Assembly: GCF_900142565.1 (NCBI RefSeq)
Contig: NZ_FRBH01000006.1
Location: forward strand, 244,639-308,638
DNA: 64,000 nucleotides
Origin: Chishuiella changwenlii
Lineage (GTDB): Bacteria > Bacteroidota > Bacteroidia > Flavobacteriales > Weeksellaceae
Direction: 5' to 3'
Positions 1-9,522 of this stretch are shown piece by piece. The notes under the pieces are model-generated. The model saw only the letters and a program-made list of their open reading frames with translations, was not told the DNA's origin and made no database searches. The first letter of the stretch is position 1. Each line of letters starts with the position of its first letter. The position numbers were made by a program, and so were the translations under genes.

Positions 1-13
1 ATGATTTAATCCT

Positions 14-21
14 TATTTTTG
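14..21 (+). promoter_or_regulatory. -7 promoter element upstream of the transaldolase gene
   Basis: TATTTTTG matches the Bacteroidetes -7 consensus TAnnTTTG. It lies 26 nt before the ATG at 48, leaving a short leader. The -33 element would fall outside the window or at its edge, so only half of the promoter can be seen. Confidence 0.5.
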
Positions 22-47
22 TATAAACATATTAGAAAAATAAAAGA

Positions 48-704
48 ATGAAATTTTTTATCGATACAGCAAACTTAGCTGATATAAAAGAAGCTCAAGA
101 TTTAGGAGTTTTAGATGGAGTAACAACAAACCCATCTTTAATGGCAAAAGAAGGTATTACAGGACAAGAAAATATTATTAATCACTACAAAGCAATTTGC
201 GAATTAGTTGATGGTGATGTTTCTGCTGAGGTAATTTCTACCGATTTTGAAGGAATGGTAAAAGAAGGTGAAGCTTTAGCTGCTTTAAACCCACAAATCG
301 TTGTAAAAATACCAATGACTAAAGATGGTGTAAAAGCATGTAAATATTTCTCTACAAAAGGAATTAGAACAAACGTTACATTAGTATTTTCTGTAGGACA
401 AGCATTATTAGCTGCAAAAGCAGGAGCAACTTATGTTTCTCCATTTATTGGTCGTTTAGATGATATTTCTACAGATGGTTTAAACTTAATCGAAGAAATT
501 CGTATCGTTTTTGATAACTACGCTTACGAAACAGAAATCTTAGCAGCATCAGTTCGTAACACAATGCATATTGTAAATTGTGCAAAAATTGGAGCAGATG
601 TAATGACAGGACCATTATCATCTATCTTAGGATTATTAAAACATCCTTTAACTGATTCTGGTTTAGCTCAATTCCTAGCTGATTATGCAAAGGGAAACCA
701 ATAG
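48..704 (+). CDS. Transaldolase / fructose-6-phosphate aldolase family protein
   Basis: The 218-residue product has the compact length of the TalC/Fsa/MipB group of class I aldolases rather than the ~316-residue TalB type. It starts [10 protein letters not shown], followed by the [14 protein letters not shown] strand. The Schiff-base lysine should be in [10 protein letters not shown] (about residue 87), and the conserved strands [10 protein letters not shown] and AASVRN are present. These enzymes transfer dihydroxyacetone units in the non-oxidative pentose phosphate pathway or cleave fructose-6-phosphate; sequence alone does not separate the two, though most genomes label this subgroup transaldolase. 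It is cytoplasmic and monocistronic, with a -7 element upstream and a strong terminator at 736. Confidence 0.92.
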   Translation: MKFFIDTANLADIKEAQDLGVLDGVTTNPSLMAKEGITGQENIINHYKAICELVDGDVSAEVISTDFEGMVKEGEALAALNPQIVVKIPMTKDGVKACKYFSTKGIRTNVTLVFSVGQALLAAKAGATYVSPFIGRLDDISTDGLNLIEEIRIVFDNYAYETEILAASVRNTMHIVNCAKIGADVMTGPLSSILGLLKHPLTDSGLAQFLADYAKGNQ

Positions 705-735
705 TAATCACGGTTACAATTAAATAAATATTTAG

Positions 736-763
736 AGTCGCTTATTTTTAAGCGACTTTTTTT
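736..763 (+). terminator. Rho-independent terminator of the transaldolase gene
   Basis: An 8-bp stem, AGTCGCTT/AAGCGACT, with a 6-nt loop is followed by a run of T. It begins 31 nt after the transaldolase stop codon. Confidence 0.9.
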
Positions 764-910
764 ATGGAAAAACCATTTTTAACACAATTTTATTATGAGA
801 TTTATAAAAGTTAATTAATTCGCAAAAAATGTGTTATTATTATAAATATTATTTAAAATATATTTTATAAATTGTAATTAATATTATGAAACCATAACAT
901 TTTTATTATT

Positions 911-1018
911 ATGATAAATTTAATTGTTACACTTTCGGTCTTGTTTGGTATTCCTTTTATATTGGTTTTAGTACTTTATGGTATGACATTTTTTAAAAAA
1001 AATATAAACAATGACTAA
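911..1018 (+). CDS. Possible 35-residue single-pass membrane peptide
   Basis: A short frame starts ATG ATA AAT and encodes about 35 residues. Its N-terminal two thirds are hydrophobic (VTLSVLFGIPFILVLVLYG) and its tail is basic/polar (FFKKNINND), as expected for one transmembrane helix with its C-terminus on one face. It fills an otherwise empty 390-nt gap and ends 24 nt before a bidirectional terminator. No Shine-Dalgarno is visible, which is normal here. The family is not recognised, and a chance frame in AT-rich DNA is possible. Confidence 0.35.
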   Translation: MINLIVTLSVLFGIPFILVLVLYGMTFFKKNINND

Positions 1019-1041
1019 TTTTTCCTCATTTACTAAAAAAT

Positions 1042-1080
1042 AAAATCCTTCACTTTACAGCGAAGGATTTTATAATTTTT
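1042..1080. terminator. Bidirectional terminator before the endonuclease I gene end
   Basis: A 10-bp stem, AAAATCCTTC/GAAGGATTTT, lies between the small plus-strand frame and the minus-strand endonuclease gene. A/T-rich tracts on both sides suit termination in either direction. Confidence 0.75.
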
Positions 1081-1095
1081 ATCTGTTTGTAATTC

Positions 1096-2202
1096 TTATT
1101 TAATTACAACTCTTTGGTTAATTTCCATTCCTTTACCAACAACTTTAATTACGTAAACACCAGGATTTGAGAAGTTAACTTCAACTTCTTTTTGGTGAGT
1201 AGAATTATTAACTTCGTTTACTTTTTGTCCATTAATATTAAAAACAGAAACTTTCTCAATTTGTTTTTTATTGTTTTCTAAACGAACAACTATAGAACGA
1301 GAAGTTTTGTTGTAAACCTTAACATCGTCACGTTTTTGATATTCGAAATCATCAGTTGCTAAATTAGCTCCCCATATTTTTTCTACATATTCTGGGTGAT
1401 CGATATATGGATTTCTGTTCTTTTGACTCTTGTAAATTAAATTGTTAATGTCTATTTCTCTATCAGAAACAGGATCATTTAAATGCCAAGTAATTAATAT
1501 TTTTAAGAAAGTATCTGTAAAAACTTTGTCTTTTGTACCGTTAAACATTGCATAAGACCAGTTTTGGATACCATCTTCTTGGTAACGTGTAGCAAAGTAA
1601 AGGTATGCACGTGCAACATCTCCTTTAAATTCATCAATTGGTTCAAATACAGTTCCTGAGTAACCTGCAGAATAACCTGAGTTTTTATTACCTCCTAATT
1701 TTGAGCCATTTAGTGATGTTTGTGAAGCTACTCCTACAACACCATGAGGAAAATTACTTCTTACTCCATTCACTTTTCCATCAGTTGGCCAAATATGGAA
1801 AGCATCAGCAACCATAGGAGATCTTTCGCTAAAAACACTTTGTGGAACTAAATGTTCTCTGTTATAACAATCACCTTCATTTCTGTAACCACTACTACCA
1901 CATTGATTAGTACTTTTTGTAAAACTATATGGATCCGCTCCAGTAGGATTTTCAGAATAGATATCTAAAATAGTATTGTCTTTCTCATAATACTTATCTA
2001 AAAAACCATTGCTGTTGTCGTTTGAAGCATAAATTGTCCATAATCCTCCATAACCTACACTTGTGTGTCCTTTTATAATATTGTATAACTGTGTTTTAAG
2101 TTCGAACTTATCACCTGTAGCAGTATTATAATAATTTAATGGAGCTTGTGCAAAACCAATAAAACTAATAATGGTAATAAATAAAGTAAATCCTTTCTTC
2201 AT
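1096..2202 (-). CDS. Secreted endonuclease I family nuclease with T9SS sorting domain
   Basis: The 368-residue product has a signal peptide (MKKGFTLFITIISFIGFAQA) and an endonuclease I domain (about residues 25-275) with the hallmark YNREHLVPQSVF segment, whose His is the likely catalytic base. A C-terminal ~70-residue module (VSVFNINGQKV...NPGVYVIKVVGKG) is a type A sorting domain of the type IX secretion system. It should therefore be exported and anchored or released at the surface to degrade extracellular DNA or RNA. It appears monocistronic. The sorting domain implies that a T9SS is present elsewhere in the genome. Confidence 0.93.
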   Translation of the reverse strand: MKKGFTLFITIISFIGFAQAPLNYYNTATGDKFELKTQLYNIIKGHTSVGYGGLWTIYASNDNSNGFLDKYYEKDNTILDIYSENPTGADPYSFTKSTNQCGSSGYRNEGDCYNREHLVPQSVFSERSPMVADAFHIWPTDGKVNGVRSNFPHGVVGVASQTSLNGSKLGGNKNSGYSAGYSGTVFEPIDEFKGDVARAYLYFATRYQEDGIQNWSYAMFNGTKDKVFTDTFLKILITWHLNDPVSDREIDINNLIYKSQKNRNPYIDHPEYVEKIWGANLATDDFEYQKRDDVKVYNKTSRSIVVRLENNKKQIEKVSVFNINGQKVNEVNNSTHQKEVEVNFSNPGVYVIKVVGKGMEINQRVVIK

Positions 2203-2414
2203 ATAAATCTATTTCAAATTAATAATTGTCCCTATATCAAGGAGAGCAAAATTATGAAACTAAAACAAATATCCATTTAAAATTAAATAATTTAATGATA
2301 ATTTAAACTTGAATTTTTTTTTTAATGTTGCTAATTAATTAAAAACCTTATTTATAAATATTGTCATTATAGTTTATATGGTGGTGTAAATTATAATTAC
2401 GTAGTGAATTTTTT

Positions 2415-2450
2415 ATTCTCTGCGTAACCTTTGTGCTCTTTGTAGTTAAA
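2415..2450 (+). repeat. Dispersed intergenic repeat, TCTGCGTAA..CTTTGTgg type
   Basis: The segment reads TTCTCTGCGTAACCTTTGTG followed by CTCTTTGTAGTTAAA. A second copy, with substitutions at several positions, lies at 10121-10157. Both copies are in noncoding DNA on the same strand. Similar sequences are common between genes in Flavobacteriia; their origin is unclear to me. Confidence 0.6.
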
Positions 2451-2555
2451 ATAATATAAAACGAAGTGGAAACTAGATTTAGTTTTAAGATATAAGATTA
2501 TAAGGAATAAGGCTTGTCGAGTTGTGAATTATAATTTTACGCATTTTATCGAATC

Positions 2556-2581
2556 CTGTCATGTTGAGCTTGTCAAAACAT
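2556..2581 (+). repeat. Dispersed palindromic intergenic repeat, GTCAT..TTGAgcTTGTC type
   Basis: The segment reads CTGTCATGTTGAGCTTGTCA. Related copies are at 9981-10015 (minus) and 59181-59213 (plus). The core is an imperfect palindrome around GAACTTGTTTC-like sequence, typical of small REP-like intergenic repeats. Confidence 0.5.
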
Positions 2582-2656
2582 AATAAAGAATTCTATTAAA
2601 ATCTTTCAACAAACTCATTATGACAAAATACAATTAAAATAAGTTTATAATTTCAA

Positions 2657-3181
2657 CTATTTTTTTTGATAATCATTGTAAATAATCAAAGAATCTTGAA
2701 TTTGTTTATTTAAAAGTTTATATAAACTTGGTTGATTGAGAGTTGTTGTAGCAACTGATTTCAATCTTTTTTGAAAGTTTTTCTGAAGAGCCATAAATCT
2801 TGCTTTGTAGGCATCTTTGCTCATTTCTTTCTTTTCTCTTAAGCTTTCAAACTCTTTTCTAATTTTACGTGTATACAATTCAGATAAATCAAATTGTAAT
2901 TGCATGTCATTTAATATCTCTTGATTTTTCATCGAAATCCAAGATGTATTTTGATCAACTTTATTATGGACAAATAATTCAGGAACTTGTCCATTTCCTT
3001 GTGCAATTTGCCATCCCATTCTCATGTCTAAAACTCCTTGAGGAGATTTAGTTTGATCTGGAGTTTTCTTAAAGTTCTCGTAGTTTAATTTAGTGCTCTT
3101 ATCCCATTCTATATAATTTTGGGATTTTACTAATAATGGTAATAAGTAAATTATAATTACCGTAAAAAAATTTGTTTTCAT
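2657..3181 (-). CDS. Exported DUF922-like protein lacking the zinc-protease motif
   Basis: The 174-residue product has a signal peptide ending near LLVKSQN, then IEWDKSTKLNYENFKKTPD, which resembles the start of DUF922-type putative Zn-dependent proteases (W..L.W.DF.G.P). Those proteins carry a LxHEQxHFD.. E metal site. The matching segment here reads ILNDMQLQFDLSELYTRKIR, keeping the F-D-L-x-E-x-x-x-R-K helix but lacking both His residues. If the homology holds, this is a non-catalytic family member. The C-terminal half is charged and helical. It lies 34 nt before the end of murF on the same strand but has no clear functional link. Confidence 0.55.
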   Translation of the reverse strand: MKTNFFTVIIIYLLPLLVKSQNYIEWDKSTKLNYENFKKTPDQTKSPQGVLDMRMGWQIAQGNGQVPELFVHNKVDQNTSWISMKNQEILNDMQLQFDLSELYTRKIRKEFESLREKKEMSKDAYKARFMALQKNFQKRLKSVATTTLNQPSLYKLLNKQIQDSLIIYNDYQKK

Positions 3182-3215
3182 AGGGATTTGGTTTTATAGG
3201 TTTAATGTTGTTATG

Positions 3216-4496
3216 TTATTCAATTATAAGTAGGTCAAGTCTCATACCGTGCGAGCCTTTGACTAAGATATTTTGAGTTAAAATGAGATTATCTTTCAAA
3301 TATTCTTCAAAAGTAGTCCTGTTATCAAATTTTTTGACTTTCGAGTTGTGCGTAATAGTCTCTTTGAAATTTAGACCTAAAATAAAAATTTGGTCAAAAT
3401 TTAAGCTTTCTGCTAAATCTAAAATTCGTTGATGTTCTATTTTAGATTCATTTCCTAACTCGAACATATCACCAATAATAACAGTTTTTGTTCCTTCAAA
3501 TTTTACAAAATTATTTAATGCTGCTTCCATACTACTAGGATTGGCATTATAGGCATCCATTATAATTTTATGATTTTCTTTTTCTATAATTTGAGAACGA
3601 CTGTTTGATGGAAAATAGTCTTCAATTCCTTTTTTAATAGTTACAGAATCAATTCCGAAATATGCTCCAAGAGTAATGGCACATGAGATATTGCTAAAAT
3701 TATAATGTCCAGTTAAATGAGATTCAATTAGTTCGTTTTCATAAGAAACGGCTAAAAACTCTTGTTTGCTTTCAATTAATTTTATTTGATAATTTGTACT
3801 ACTTTCATCAGAAAAAGTAATTCTTTTTATATCATTTGTTTTTTCAACCTGTAGCGGATCATTGTAATTAACAATAGCAGTTTTATTATTGCTACGTAAA
3901 TAATCATACAATTCAGATTTTCCTTTTATAACACCTTCAATTCCTCCAAAACCTTCTAAATGTGCTTTTCCGAAATTTGTAATGTAACCATAATCAGGCT
4001 GTGCAATAGAAGCTAATAATTCTATTTCTTTCTGATGATTTGCACCCATTTCTATTACAGCAATTTCTGTATCTTCTGGTATAGATAGAATAGTTAATGG
4101 AACACCAATATGATTGTTTAGATTTCCGAACGTATAATGTGTTTTAAATTTTTCTTTTAATACAGCAGAAATTAACTCTTTCGTAGTTGTTTTACCATTA
4201 GATCCAGTTAAACCAATAAATGGAATCTTTAAATAATTTCTGTATTCACGAGCTAAATCTTGTAAAGTTTCTAAAGTATTTTTTACTAAGAAAATATTAT
4301 TTGATGGATTTTCGTACTCTTCTTCATCAACAATAGCTAAAGTAGCACCTTGATTAATTGCTTCCTGAGCAAAAGTATTTCCATTAAAATTAGCACCTTT
4401 TAAAGCAAAAAAGATACAATCTTTTGAAATGTTACGTGTGTCCGTCGTTACTTTTTTAGATTTTAGAAAGTAATCGAATAATTCAGCTGTATTCAT
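3216..4496 (-). CDS. murF: UDP-N-acetylmuramoyl-tripeptide--D-alanyl-D-alanine ligase
   Basis: This cytoplasmic peptidoglycan precursor ligase adds D-Ala-D-Ala to UDP-MurNAc-tripeptide with ATP. At 426 residues it has the usual MurF length for Bacteroidetes. The ATP-binding loop GLTGSNGKTTTKE is at about residues 97-109, and NNHIGVPLT, IEMGANHQKEI, YNANPSSME and GDMFELG follow in MurF order. It sits outside the dcw cluster, as is common in Bacteroidetes. A terminator 15 nt upstream of the ATG separates it from metF, so its promoter must overlap the hairpin or it relies on read-through. Confidence 0.95.
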   Translation of the reverse strand: MNTAELFDYFLKSKKVTTDTRNISKDCIFFALKGANFNGNTFAQEAINQGATLAIVDEEEYENPSNNIFLVKNTLETLQDLAREYRNYLKIPFIGLTGSNGKTTTKELISAVLKEKFKTHYTFGNLNNHIGVPLTILSIPEDTEIAVIEMGANHQKEIELLASIAQPDYGYITNFGKAHLEGFGGIEGVIKGKSELYDYLRSNNKTAIVNYNDPLQVEKTNDIKRITFSDESSTNYQIKLIESKQEFLAVSYENELIESHLTGHYNFSNISCAITLGAYFGIDSVTIKKGIEDYFPSNSRSQIIEKENHKIIMDAYNANPSSMEAALNNFVKFEGTKTVIIGDMFELGNESKIEHQRILDLAESLNFDQIFILGLNFKETITHNSKVKKFDNRTTFEEYLKDNLILTQNILVKGSHGMRLDLLIIE

Positions 4497-4510
4497 GGTA
4501 ACAAAAATAA

Positions 4511-4542
4511 AAAATCTCAGTAAATTTTTACTGAGATTTTTC
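4511..4542 (-). terminator. Terminator after metF
   Basis: A stem of about 14 bp (AAAATCTCAGTAAA/TTTACTGAGATTTT) is followed by T-rich sequence on the minus strand. It begins 8 nt past the metF stop and ends 15 nt before the murF start codon. Confidence 0.85.
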
Positions 4543-4550
4543 TTTATTTT

Positions 4551-5507
4551 CTAAAAAATAGCATTTGCAATTTTTTGTGTATTGATAGAGTTGCTCATTG
4601 TGTAGAAATGTAACCCTGGAACACCGAATTCTAATAACTCTTTAGATTGATTGATACACCATTCTAATCCAATTTGTTTTACAGTTTCTTTATCTTTTGC
4701 TTTTAAAACTTCCATAGCAAGTGTTTCTGGTAAGTCGAGATAAAAATTTTGAGGTAAAGTTTTTAACTGATTAAAAGTTGATAATGGTTTAATTCCTGGA
4801 ATAATAGGAATATTAATATCCATTTCGCGGCATTTTTTTACAAAATCAAAATATTTCTGATTGTCAAAAAACATTTGTGTTACAATATAATCAGCACCTA
4901 ATTCTACTTTTTTCTTTAGGTAGAACATATCCATTGCTAAATTCGGAGACTCAAAATGCTTTTCTGGATAACCAGCAATTCCGATACAAAAATCTGTTTT
5001 GTTAGTTTCTTGTAATTCATCGTCTAAATAAACACCTTTATTTAAAGCTGTAACTTGTTCTATTAATTCAGAAGCATAAGCATTCCCATCAACTTCAGGA
5101 ACAAATGTTTTTTCAGATTTTATAGGATCTCCACGTAAAACCAATACATTGTCAATATCTAAGAAGTTAAGATCTATTAAAGCATCTTCTGTATCTTCTT
5201 TTGTAAATCCACCACAAATTAAATGCGGAATAGCATCTATCTTATAATGATTCTGTATAGCAGCACAAATAGCAACAGTCCCTGGTCTTTTTCTTACCTG
5301 ATGACGTTTTAATAAACCATTTTCTTTTTGTTTGTAAACAAATTCCTCACGATGATAAGTAACATCTATAAATGCAGGTTTCATCTCAACCAAAGGATCT
5401 AATGTTTTGAAAGTGCAATTAACGTCTTGACCTTTTAATGGAGGTAAAATCTCCACAGAGAACAAAGGTTTGCCGTTTGCACGTTCTATATGTTCGGTAA
5501 CTTTCAT
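4551..5507 (-). CDS. metF: Methylenetetrahydrofolate reductase
   Basis: MetF reduces 5,10-methylene-THF to 5-methyl-THF using an FAD flavin, supplying the methyl group for MetH. The 318-residue protein has the catalytic Glu region FSVEILPPLKGQ, the folate/flavin segments DVTYHREE and NVLVLRGDP, and ADYIVTQMFFD...IPIIPGIKPL. It lies downstream of the two metH genes on the same strand, but a 334-nt gap with palindromic repeats intervenes, so co-transcription with the riboswitch-controlled metH pair is possible but not certain. Confidence 0.95.
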   Translation of the reverse strand: MKVTEHIERANGKPLFSVEILPPLKGQDVNCTFKTLDPLVEMKPAFIDVTYHREEFVYKQKENGLLKRHQVRKRPGTVAICAAIQNHYKIDAIPHLICGGFTKEDTEDALIDLNFLDIDNVLVLRGDPIKSEKTFVPEVDGNAYASELIEQVTALNKGVYLDDELQETNKTDFCIGIAGYPEKHFESPNLAMDMFYLKKKVELGADYIVTQMFFDNQKYFDFVKKCREMDINIPIIPGIKPLSTFNQLKTLPQNFYLDLPETLAMEVLKAKDKETVKQIGLEWCINQSKELLEFGVPGLHFYTMSNSINTQKIANAIF

Positions 5508-5560
5508 TATTTTATTTTCATTTAACGAAATCTAACTTCCGTTTTTATATTTTATTATTT

Positions 5561-5794
5561 CAATTTTCTTGTCTAAGTTCTCGATACAATTTTTCTTTAT
5601 TCTATTATGAAAAACCACTCGAACTGACAGAAAATTTTATCTTTCTAATTATTTCTAATCCGTCATTTCGAGTGAAATTCGTTTAGAATTTTGTATCGAG
5701 AAATAAGTAAGGATTAATTAATTTTCTTGTCTAAGTTCTCGATACAATTTTTCTTTATTTCATTTCGGAAAATCACTCGAACTGACAGAAAATT
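5561..5794 (+). repeat. One and a half copies of the 157-bp palindromic repeat
   Basis: A right half (5561-5634) and a full unit (5660-5794) belong to the family that is tandemly repeated at 20376-20988. Each full unit has an outer arm near GTCATTTCGAGTG pairing with CACTCGAACTGAC, and an inner arm TTGTATCGAGAA pairing with TTCTCGATACAA, so it can fold into one long imperfect hairpin. It lies between metH and metF, which run in the same direction. Confidence 0.85.
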
Positions 5795-5800
5795 TTATCT

Positions 5801-5842
5801 TTCTAACTTCTAACTTCTAACTTCTAACTTCTAACTTCTAAC
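5801..5842 (-). repeat. Heptanucleotide array at the metH stop codon
   Basis: Six perfect copies of TTCTAAC (GTTAGAA in the metH reading direction) occupy 42 nt. The last base is shared with the metH stop codon. Each heptamer contains a TAG in the metH direction, so stops fall in all three frames. Confidence 0.9.
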
Positions 5843-8505
5843 TAAGCTAAATTAGGACTAAGCCAGCGTTCAGCTAATTCAACAGAAATGTTTTTTCGTT
5901 GAGCAAAATCTTCAATCTGATCCATTTTAATTTTACCAACTCCAAAATATTTAGCCTTTTCATTTCCGAAATAATAACCAGAAACAGACGAGACAGGATA
6001 CATCGCTAAAGAACTTGTAAGATTAATTCCAATTTTATTTGGAACATCTAGAAGTTGAAAAATAGTTTCTTTTTCTAAATGATCTGGACAAGCAGGATAG
6101 CCAGGAGCAGGGCGAATACCTTTGTATTTTTCTGCAATTAATTCATCATTAGATAATGTTTCATCTTTTGCATAACCCCAAATTTCTGTACGCACATGTT
6201 TGTGTAAATATTCAGCATAAGCTTCTGCTAAACGATCAGCAATTGCTTTTACCATAATAGAATTGTAATCATCTAAATTATCATGAAATTCTTTCGCATA
6301 ATCTTCTATTTCTGTACCTGCTGTTACAGCAAAAGCTCCCATATAATCTTCGATTCCAGATTCTTTTTCAGCAATAAAATCTGCTATAGAAATATTCGGA
6401 ATGTTTTTAGTTTTCTTTGCTTGTTGACGAATTGTATAGAATTCATTTAGTTTGTTATTATTTTCATCAAATAATTCTATTGTATCATCATTTATTGTAT
6501 TGGCTTTAAATAAACCGAAAATACCTTTGGGTTTTGCTAAATTCTCTTCGTCAATTTTATTTAACATAGCCAATGCATCAACATATAATTCTTTTGCATT
6601 TTCACCAACAATTTCATCATCTAAAATAGCTGGGAATTTTCCGTGTAAATCCCATGTTTTAAAAAATGGTGTCCAATCTATAAACTCTCTTAAATCGGCA
6701 ACTTTAGCTTCGTGTGTAAATACGCCTAATTTGTTTGGTTTAACTGGTTTAAATTCGTTGAAATCTAATTTTAGTTTATTCTCTCGTGCAGCTTCTATTG
6801 ATAAATATTCTTTTACAACAGCTCTGTTTAAGAAACCTTCTCTTATTTTATCATAATCAACTTTTGTTTCAGCGATTAATGTATTTTGATTTTGACCAAT
6901 TAATTTCTGACAAATTGTTACGGAACGAGATGCATCTAAAACATGAATTGCTTTATCGTATTCTGGTGCAATTTTTACAGCTGTATGTGCCTTAGAAGTT
7001 GTTGCGCCACCAATCATTAATGGGATATCAAGATTAAGACGTTTCATTTCTTTTGCAACATGTACCATTTCATCTAACGATGGCGTAATTAATCCTGAAA
7101 GACCAATTACATCTACTTTATTTTTCTGTGCTTCTTCTAAAATAATATCCGAAGAAACCATTACACCTAAATCTATGATTTCAAAACCATTACAGCTTAA
7201 TACAACCGAAACAATGTTTTTTCCGATATCGTGTACATCACCCTTTACGGTTGCCATTAATATTTTAGCAGGTTCTTTATCTGTTTTATTTCTTAGTTTT
7301 TCTTCTTCTAAATAGGGTGTAAGGTAGGCAACAGCTTTTTTCATTACACGCGCCGATTTTACAACCTGAGGAAGAAACATTTTTCCACTTCCGAATAAAT
7401 CACCAACCACATTCATCCCGTCCATTAAAGGACCTTCTATAACGCGTAATGGAGATTCTATTTTTTCTAAAGCTTCTGCAGTATCTTCATCAATAAATTC
7501 TGTAATTCCTTTAACTAAAGCAATTTCTATTCGTTTTTCTAACGGTAATTCGCGCCAAGCATTATCTTTCTTTTTCTCTTTAGTGACACCTTTTAAACCT
7601 TCAGCAAAATCAATTAATCTTTCTGTTGCATCATCACGTCGATCCAGTAAAACATCTTCTACATGTTCTAATAAATCTTTCGGAATATCATCGTAGATTT
7701 CAATCATTTCAGGATTAACAATTCCCATGTCCATTCCATGCTTAATTGCGTGATATAAAAAAGCAGTGTGCATAGCTTCGCGAACAGCATTATTTCCACG
7801 AAATGAGAATGAAACATTAGAAACACCTCCGGAAACCAATGCATGAGGAAGATTCTCTTTAATCCATTTTGTAGCTTCAAAGAAATCAATAGCATTACGG
7901 CGATGCTCTTCCATCCCTGTTGCAACTGGGAAAATATTGATATCAAAAATAATATCTCTTGGATTAAATTTTACTTGATTAACCAAGATATCATATGAAC
8001 GTTTTACAATTTCTATTCTACGTTCGTAATTATCGGCTTGTCCGTTTTCATCAAATGCCATGATGATTGCAGCCGCTCCGTAACGTTTTATTTTTTTAGC
8101 ATGAGCAATAAATAATTCTTCACCTTCTTTTAAAGAAATTGAATTTACAATTGCTTTTCCTTGAACGTTTTTAAGTCCTGCTTCTATGATTTCCCATTTA
8201 GAGGAATCAATCATAATTGGAACTTTAGAAATGTCAGGTTCAGAAGCAACTAAACGTAAATATTTTACCATAGAAGAAACACCATCAAGCATTCCTTCAT
8301 CCATGTTGATGTCGATTACTTGCGCACCACCATCTACTTGATCACGTGCAATTTGAAGAGCTTCTTCGAATTTTTCTTCTTTTATTAATCGTAAGAATTT
8401 TTTAGAACCAGTAACATTCGTACGTTCACCAACGTTTACGAAGTTTGAATTTTCTCTAACAATTAAAGGTTCTAATCCAGAAAGTTGAATTTTTACGCCT
8501 GCCAT
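5842..8505 (-). CDS. metH: Methionine synthase, folate/cobalamin/activation domains
   Basis: This is the C-terminal subunit (887 residues) of a split B12-dependent methionine synthase. It begins with the pterin-binding barrel ([11 protein letters not shown], about residues 25-35; [13 protein letters not shown]), then the helical cap, then the cobalamin domain with [10 protein letters not shown], where His is the lower cobalt ligand. It ends with the AdoMet-binding reactivation domain ([15 protein letters not shown]). It remethylates homocysteine using 5-methyl-THF. Its start overlaps the end of the upstream homocysteine-binding gene by 13 nt, so the two are translationally coupled. The split is intact on both sides and common in Flavobacteriia. 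Confidence 0.95.
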   Translation of the reverse strand: MAGVKIQLSGLEPLIVRENSNFVNVGERTNVTGSKKFLRLIKEEKFEEALQIARDQVDGGAQVIDINMDEGMLDGVSSMVKYLRLVASEPDISKVPIMIDSSKWEIIEAGLKNVQGKAIVNSISLKEGEELFIAHAKKIKRYGAAAIIMAFDENGQADNYERRIEIVKRSYDILVNQVKFNPRDIIFDINIFPVATGMEEHRRNAIDFFEATKWIKENLPHALVSGGVSNVSFSFRGNNAVREAMHTAFLYHAIKHGMDMGIVNPEMIEIYDDIPKDLLEHVEDVLLDRRDDATERLIDFAEGLKGVTKEKKKDNAWRELPLEKRIEIALVKGITEFIDEDTAEALEKIESPLRVIEGPLMDGMNVVGDLFGSGKMFLPQVVKSARVMKKAVAYLTPYLEEEKLRNKTDKEPAKILMATVKGDVHDIGKNIVSVVLSCNGFEIIDLGVMVSSDIILEEAQKNKVDVIGLSGLITPSLDEMVHVAKEMKRLNLDIPLMIGGATTSKAHTAVKIAPEYDKAIHVLDASRSVTICQKLIGQNQNTLIAETKVDYDKIREGFLNRAVVKEYLSIEAARENKLKLDFNEFKPVKPNKLGVFTHEAKVADLREFIDWTPFFKTWDLHGKFPAILDDEIVGENAKELYVDALAMLNKIDEENLAKPKGIFGLFKANTINDDTIELFDENNNKLNEFYTIRQQAKKTKNIPNISIADFIAEKESGIEDYMGAFAVTAGTEIEDYAKEFHDNLDDYNSIMVKAIADRLAEAYAEYLHKHVRTEIWGYAKDETLSNDELIAEKYKGIRPAPGYPACPDHLEKETIFQLLDVPNKIGINLTSSLAMYPVSSVSGYYFGNEKAKYFGVGKIKMDQIEDFAQRKNISVELAERWLSPNLA

Positions 8506-9491
8506 TGTTCTGCAATTTTTCTTGGTTGGTATTCTTTTGCTAAGTCTGCCATTAATTTAATATGGTCTGGAGTTGTTCCACAACATCCTCCAATTATGTT
8601 GACAATTTTCTTTTCTAAAAAAGGACGAATATTTTCTAGCATCATTTCTGCCGTTTCATCGTAACCACCAAATGCATTTGGTAAACCAGCATTCGGATAT
8701 GCACTAACATAAAAAGGCGCTTTTTCTGCTAAAACTTCTAAATATGGAATAAGATCTGTTGCTCCTAAAGCACAGTTTAACCCAACAGAAATTAAATCGA
8801 TATGTTCTAAAGAAATTAAAAAAGCTTCTGTTGTTTGTCCTGATAATGTTCTTCCAGATTTATCTGTAATTGTTCCAGAAGCCATTAAAGGTGCGTTAAT
8901 TCCTGTTTCTTCTATTGCATCTTGTATTCCAAAAAATGCAGCTTTTGCATTTAATGTATCAAAAATAGTTTCAACTAATAAAATATCTGCACCAGCTTCT
9001 AACATTGTTTTTGCCTGACGATAATAAACATTGGCTAATGTATCAAAGTCAATATCTCTAAAACTAGGATCATTTACTTGTGGCGAAATAGACGCTGTTT
9101 TATTTGTAGGTCCTAATGAACCAACTACAAAACGAGGTTTATCTGGTGTAGAATATTCTTCGCACGCTTCTTTTGCTAAACGAACAGCTTCATAATTTAA
9201 TTCATCTACCAAATCCACCATATCATAATCCACCATAGAAATGATGTTAGCATTAAATGTATTTGTTTCAATTAAATCTGCTCCAGCAGCAAGGTATTCA
9301 CGATGAATATCTTTTATAATTTTTGGTTGCGTTAAGACAAGTAAATCATTATTTCCTTTTAAGGAAGTATGAAAATCTTTAAATCTTTCGCCTCTATAAT
9401 CATCTTCTTGTAAATTATGCTTTTGGATCATAGTTCCCATTGCACCATCTAGAATAACAATTCGCTCTTTAAGTATATCGTTTAATGTCAT
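8493..9491 (-). CDS. metH: Methionine synthase, homocysteine-binding subunit
   Basis: The 332-residue protein corresponds to the N-terminal Hcy-methyltransferase barrel of E. coli MetH. It starts [15 protein letters not shown] and carries the zinc ligands expected in GLNCALGA and [11 protein letters not shown], which activate the homocysteine thiol. It is first in the transcription unit and is followed by the folate/B12 subunit with a 13-nt overlap. A SAM-I riboswitch directly upstream (9523-9663) should switch the pair off when S-adenosylmethionine is plentiful. The separate name is sometimes BHMT-like or homocysteine S-methyltransferase; operon context favours a MetH subunit. Confidence 0.93.
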   Translation of the reverse strand: MTLNDILKERIVILDGAMGTMIQKHNLQEDDYRGERFKDFHTSLKGNNDLLVLTQPKIIKDIHREYLAAGADLIETNTFNANIISMVDYDMVDLVDELNYEAVRLAKEACEEYSTPDKPRFVVGSLGPTNKTASISPQVNDPSFRDIDFDTLANVYYRQAKTMLEAGADILLVETIFDTLNAKAAFFGIQDAIEETGINAPLMASGTITDKSGRTLSGQTTEAFLISLEHIDLISVGLNCALGATDLIPYLEVLAEKAPFYVSAYPNAGLPNAFGGYDETAEMMLENIRPFLEKKIVNIIGGCCGTTPDHIKLMADLAKEYQPRKIAEQWQA

Positions 9492-9522
9492 TTTTGTTAT
9501 TTAATTAAACCGAATAGCGAAT

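Larger units (their letters stand above)
2203..2656. other. Intergenic region with dispersed repeats, no gene seen
   Basis: The gap lies between the endonuclease I gene and a minus-strand hypothetical gene. It holds two recognisable dispersed repeats, at 2415-2450 and 2556-2581. The rest is A/T-rich sequence with no convincing coding frame or RNA fold. Confidence 0.6.

Noticed and set aside
8493..8505. Frameshift in metH
   Set aside because: Both halves have proper starts, intact domain boundaries and a short coupling overlap; split MetH is common in this group.
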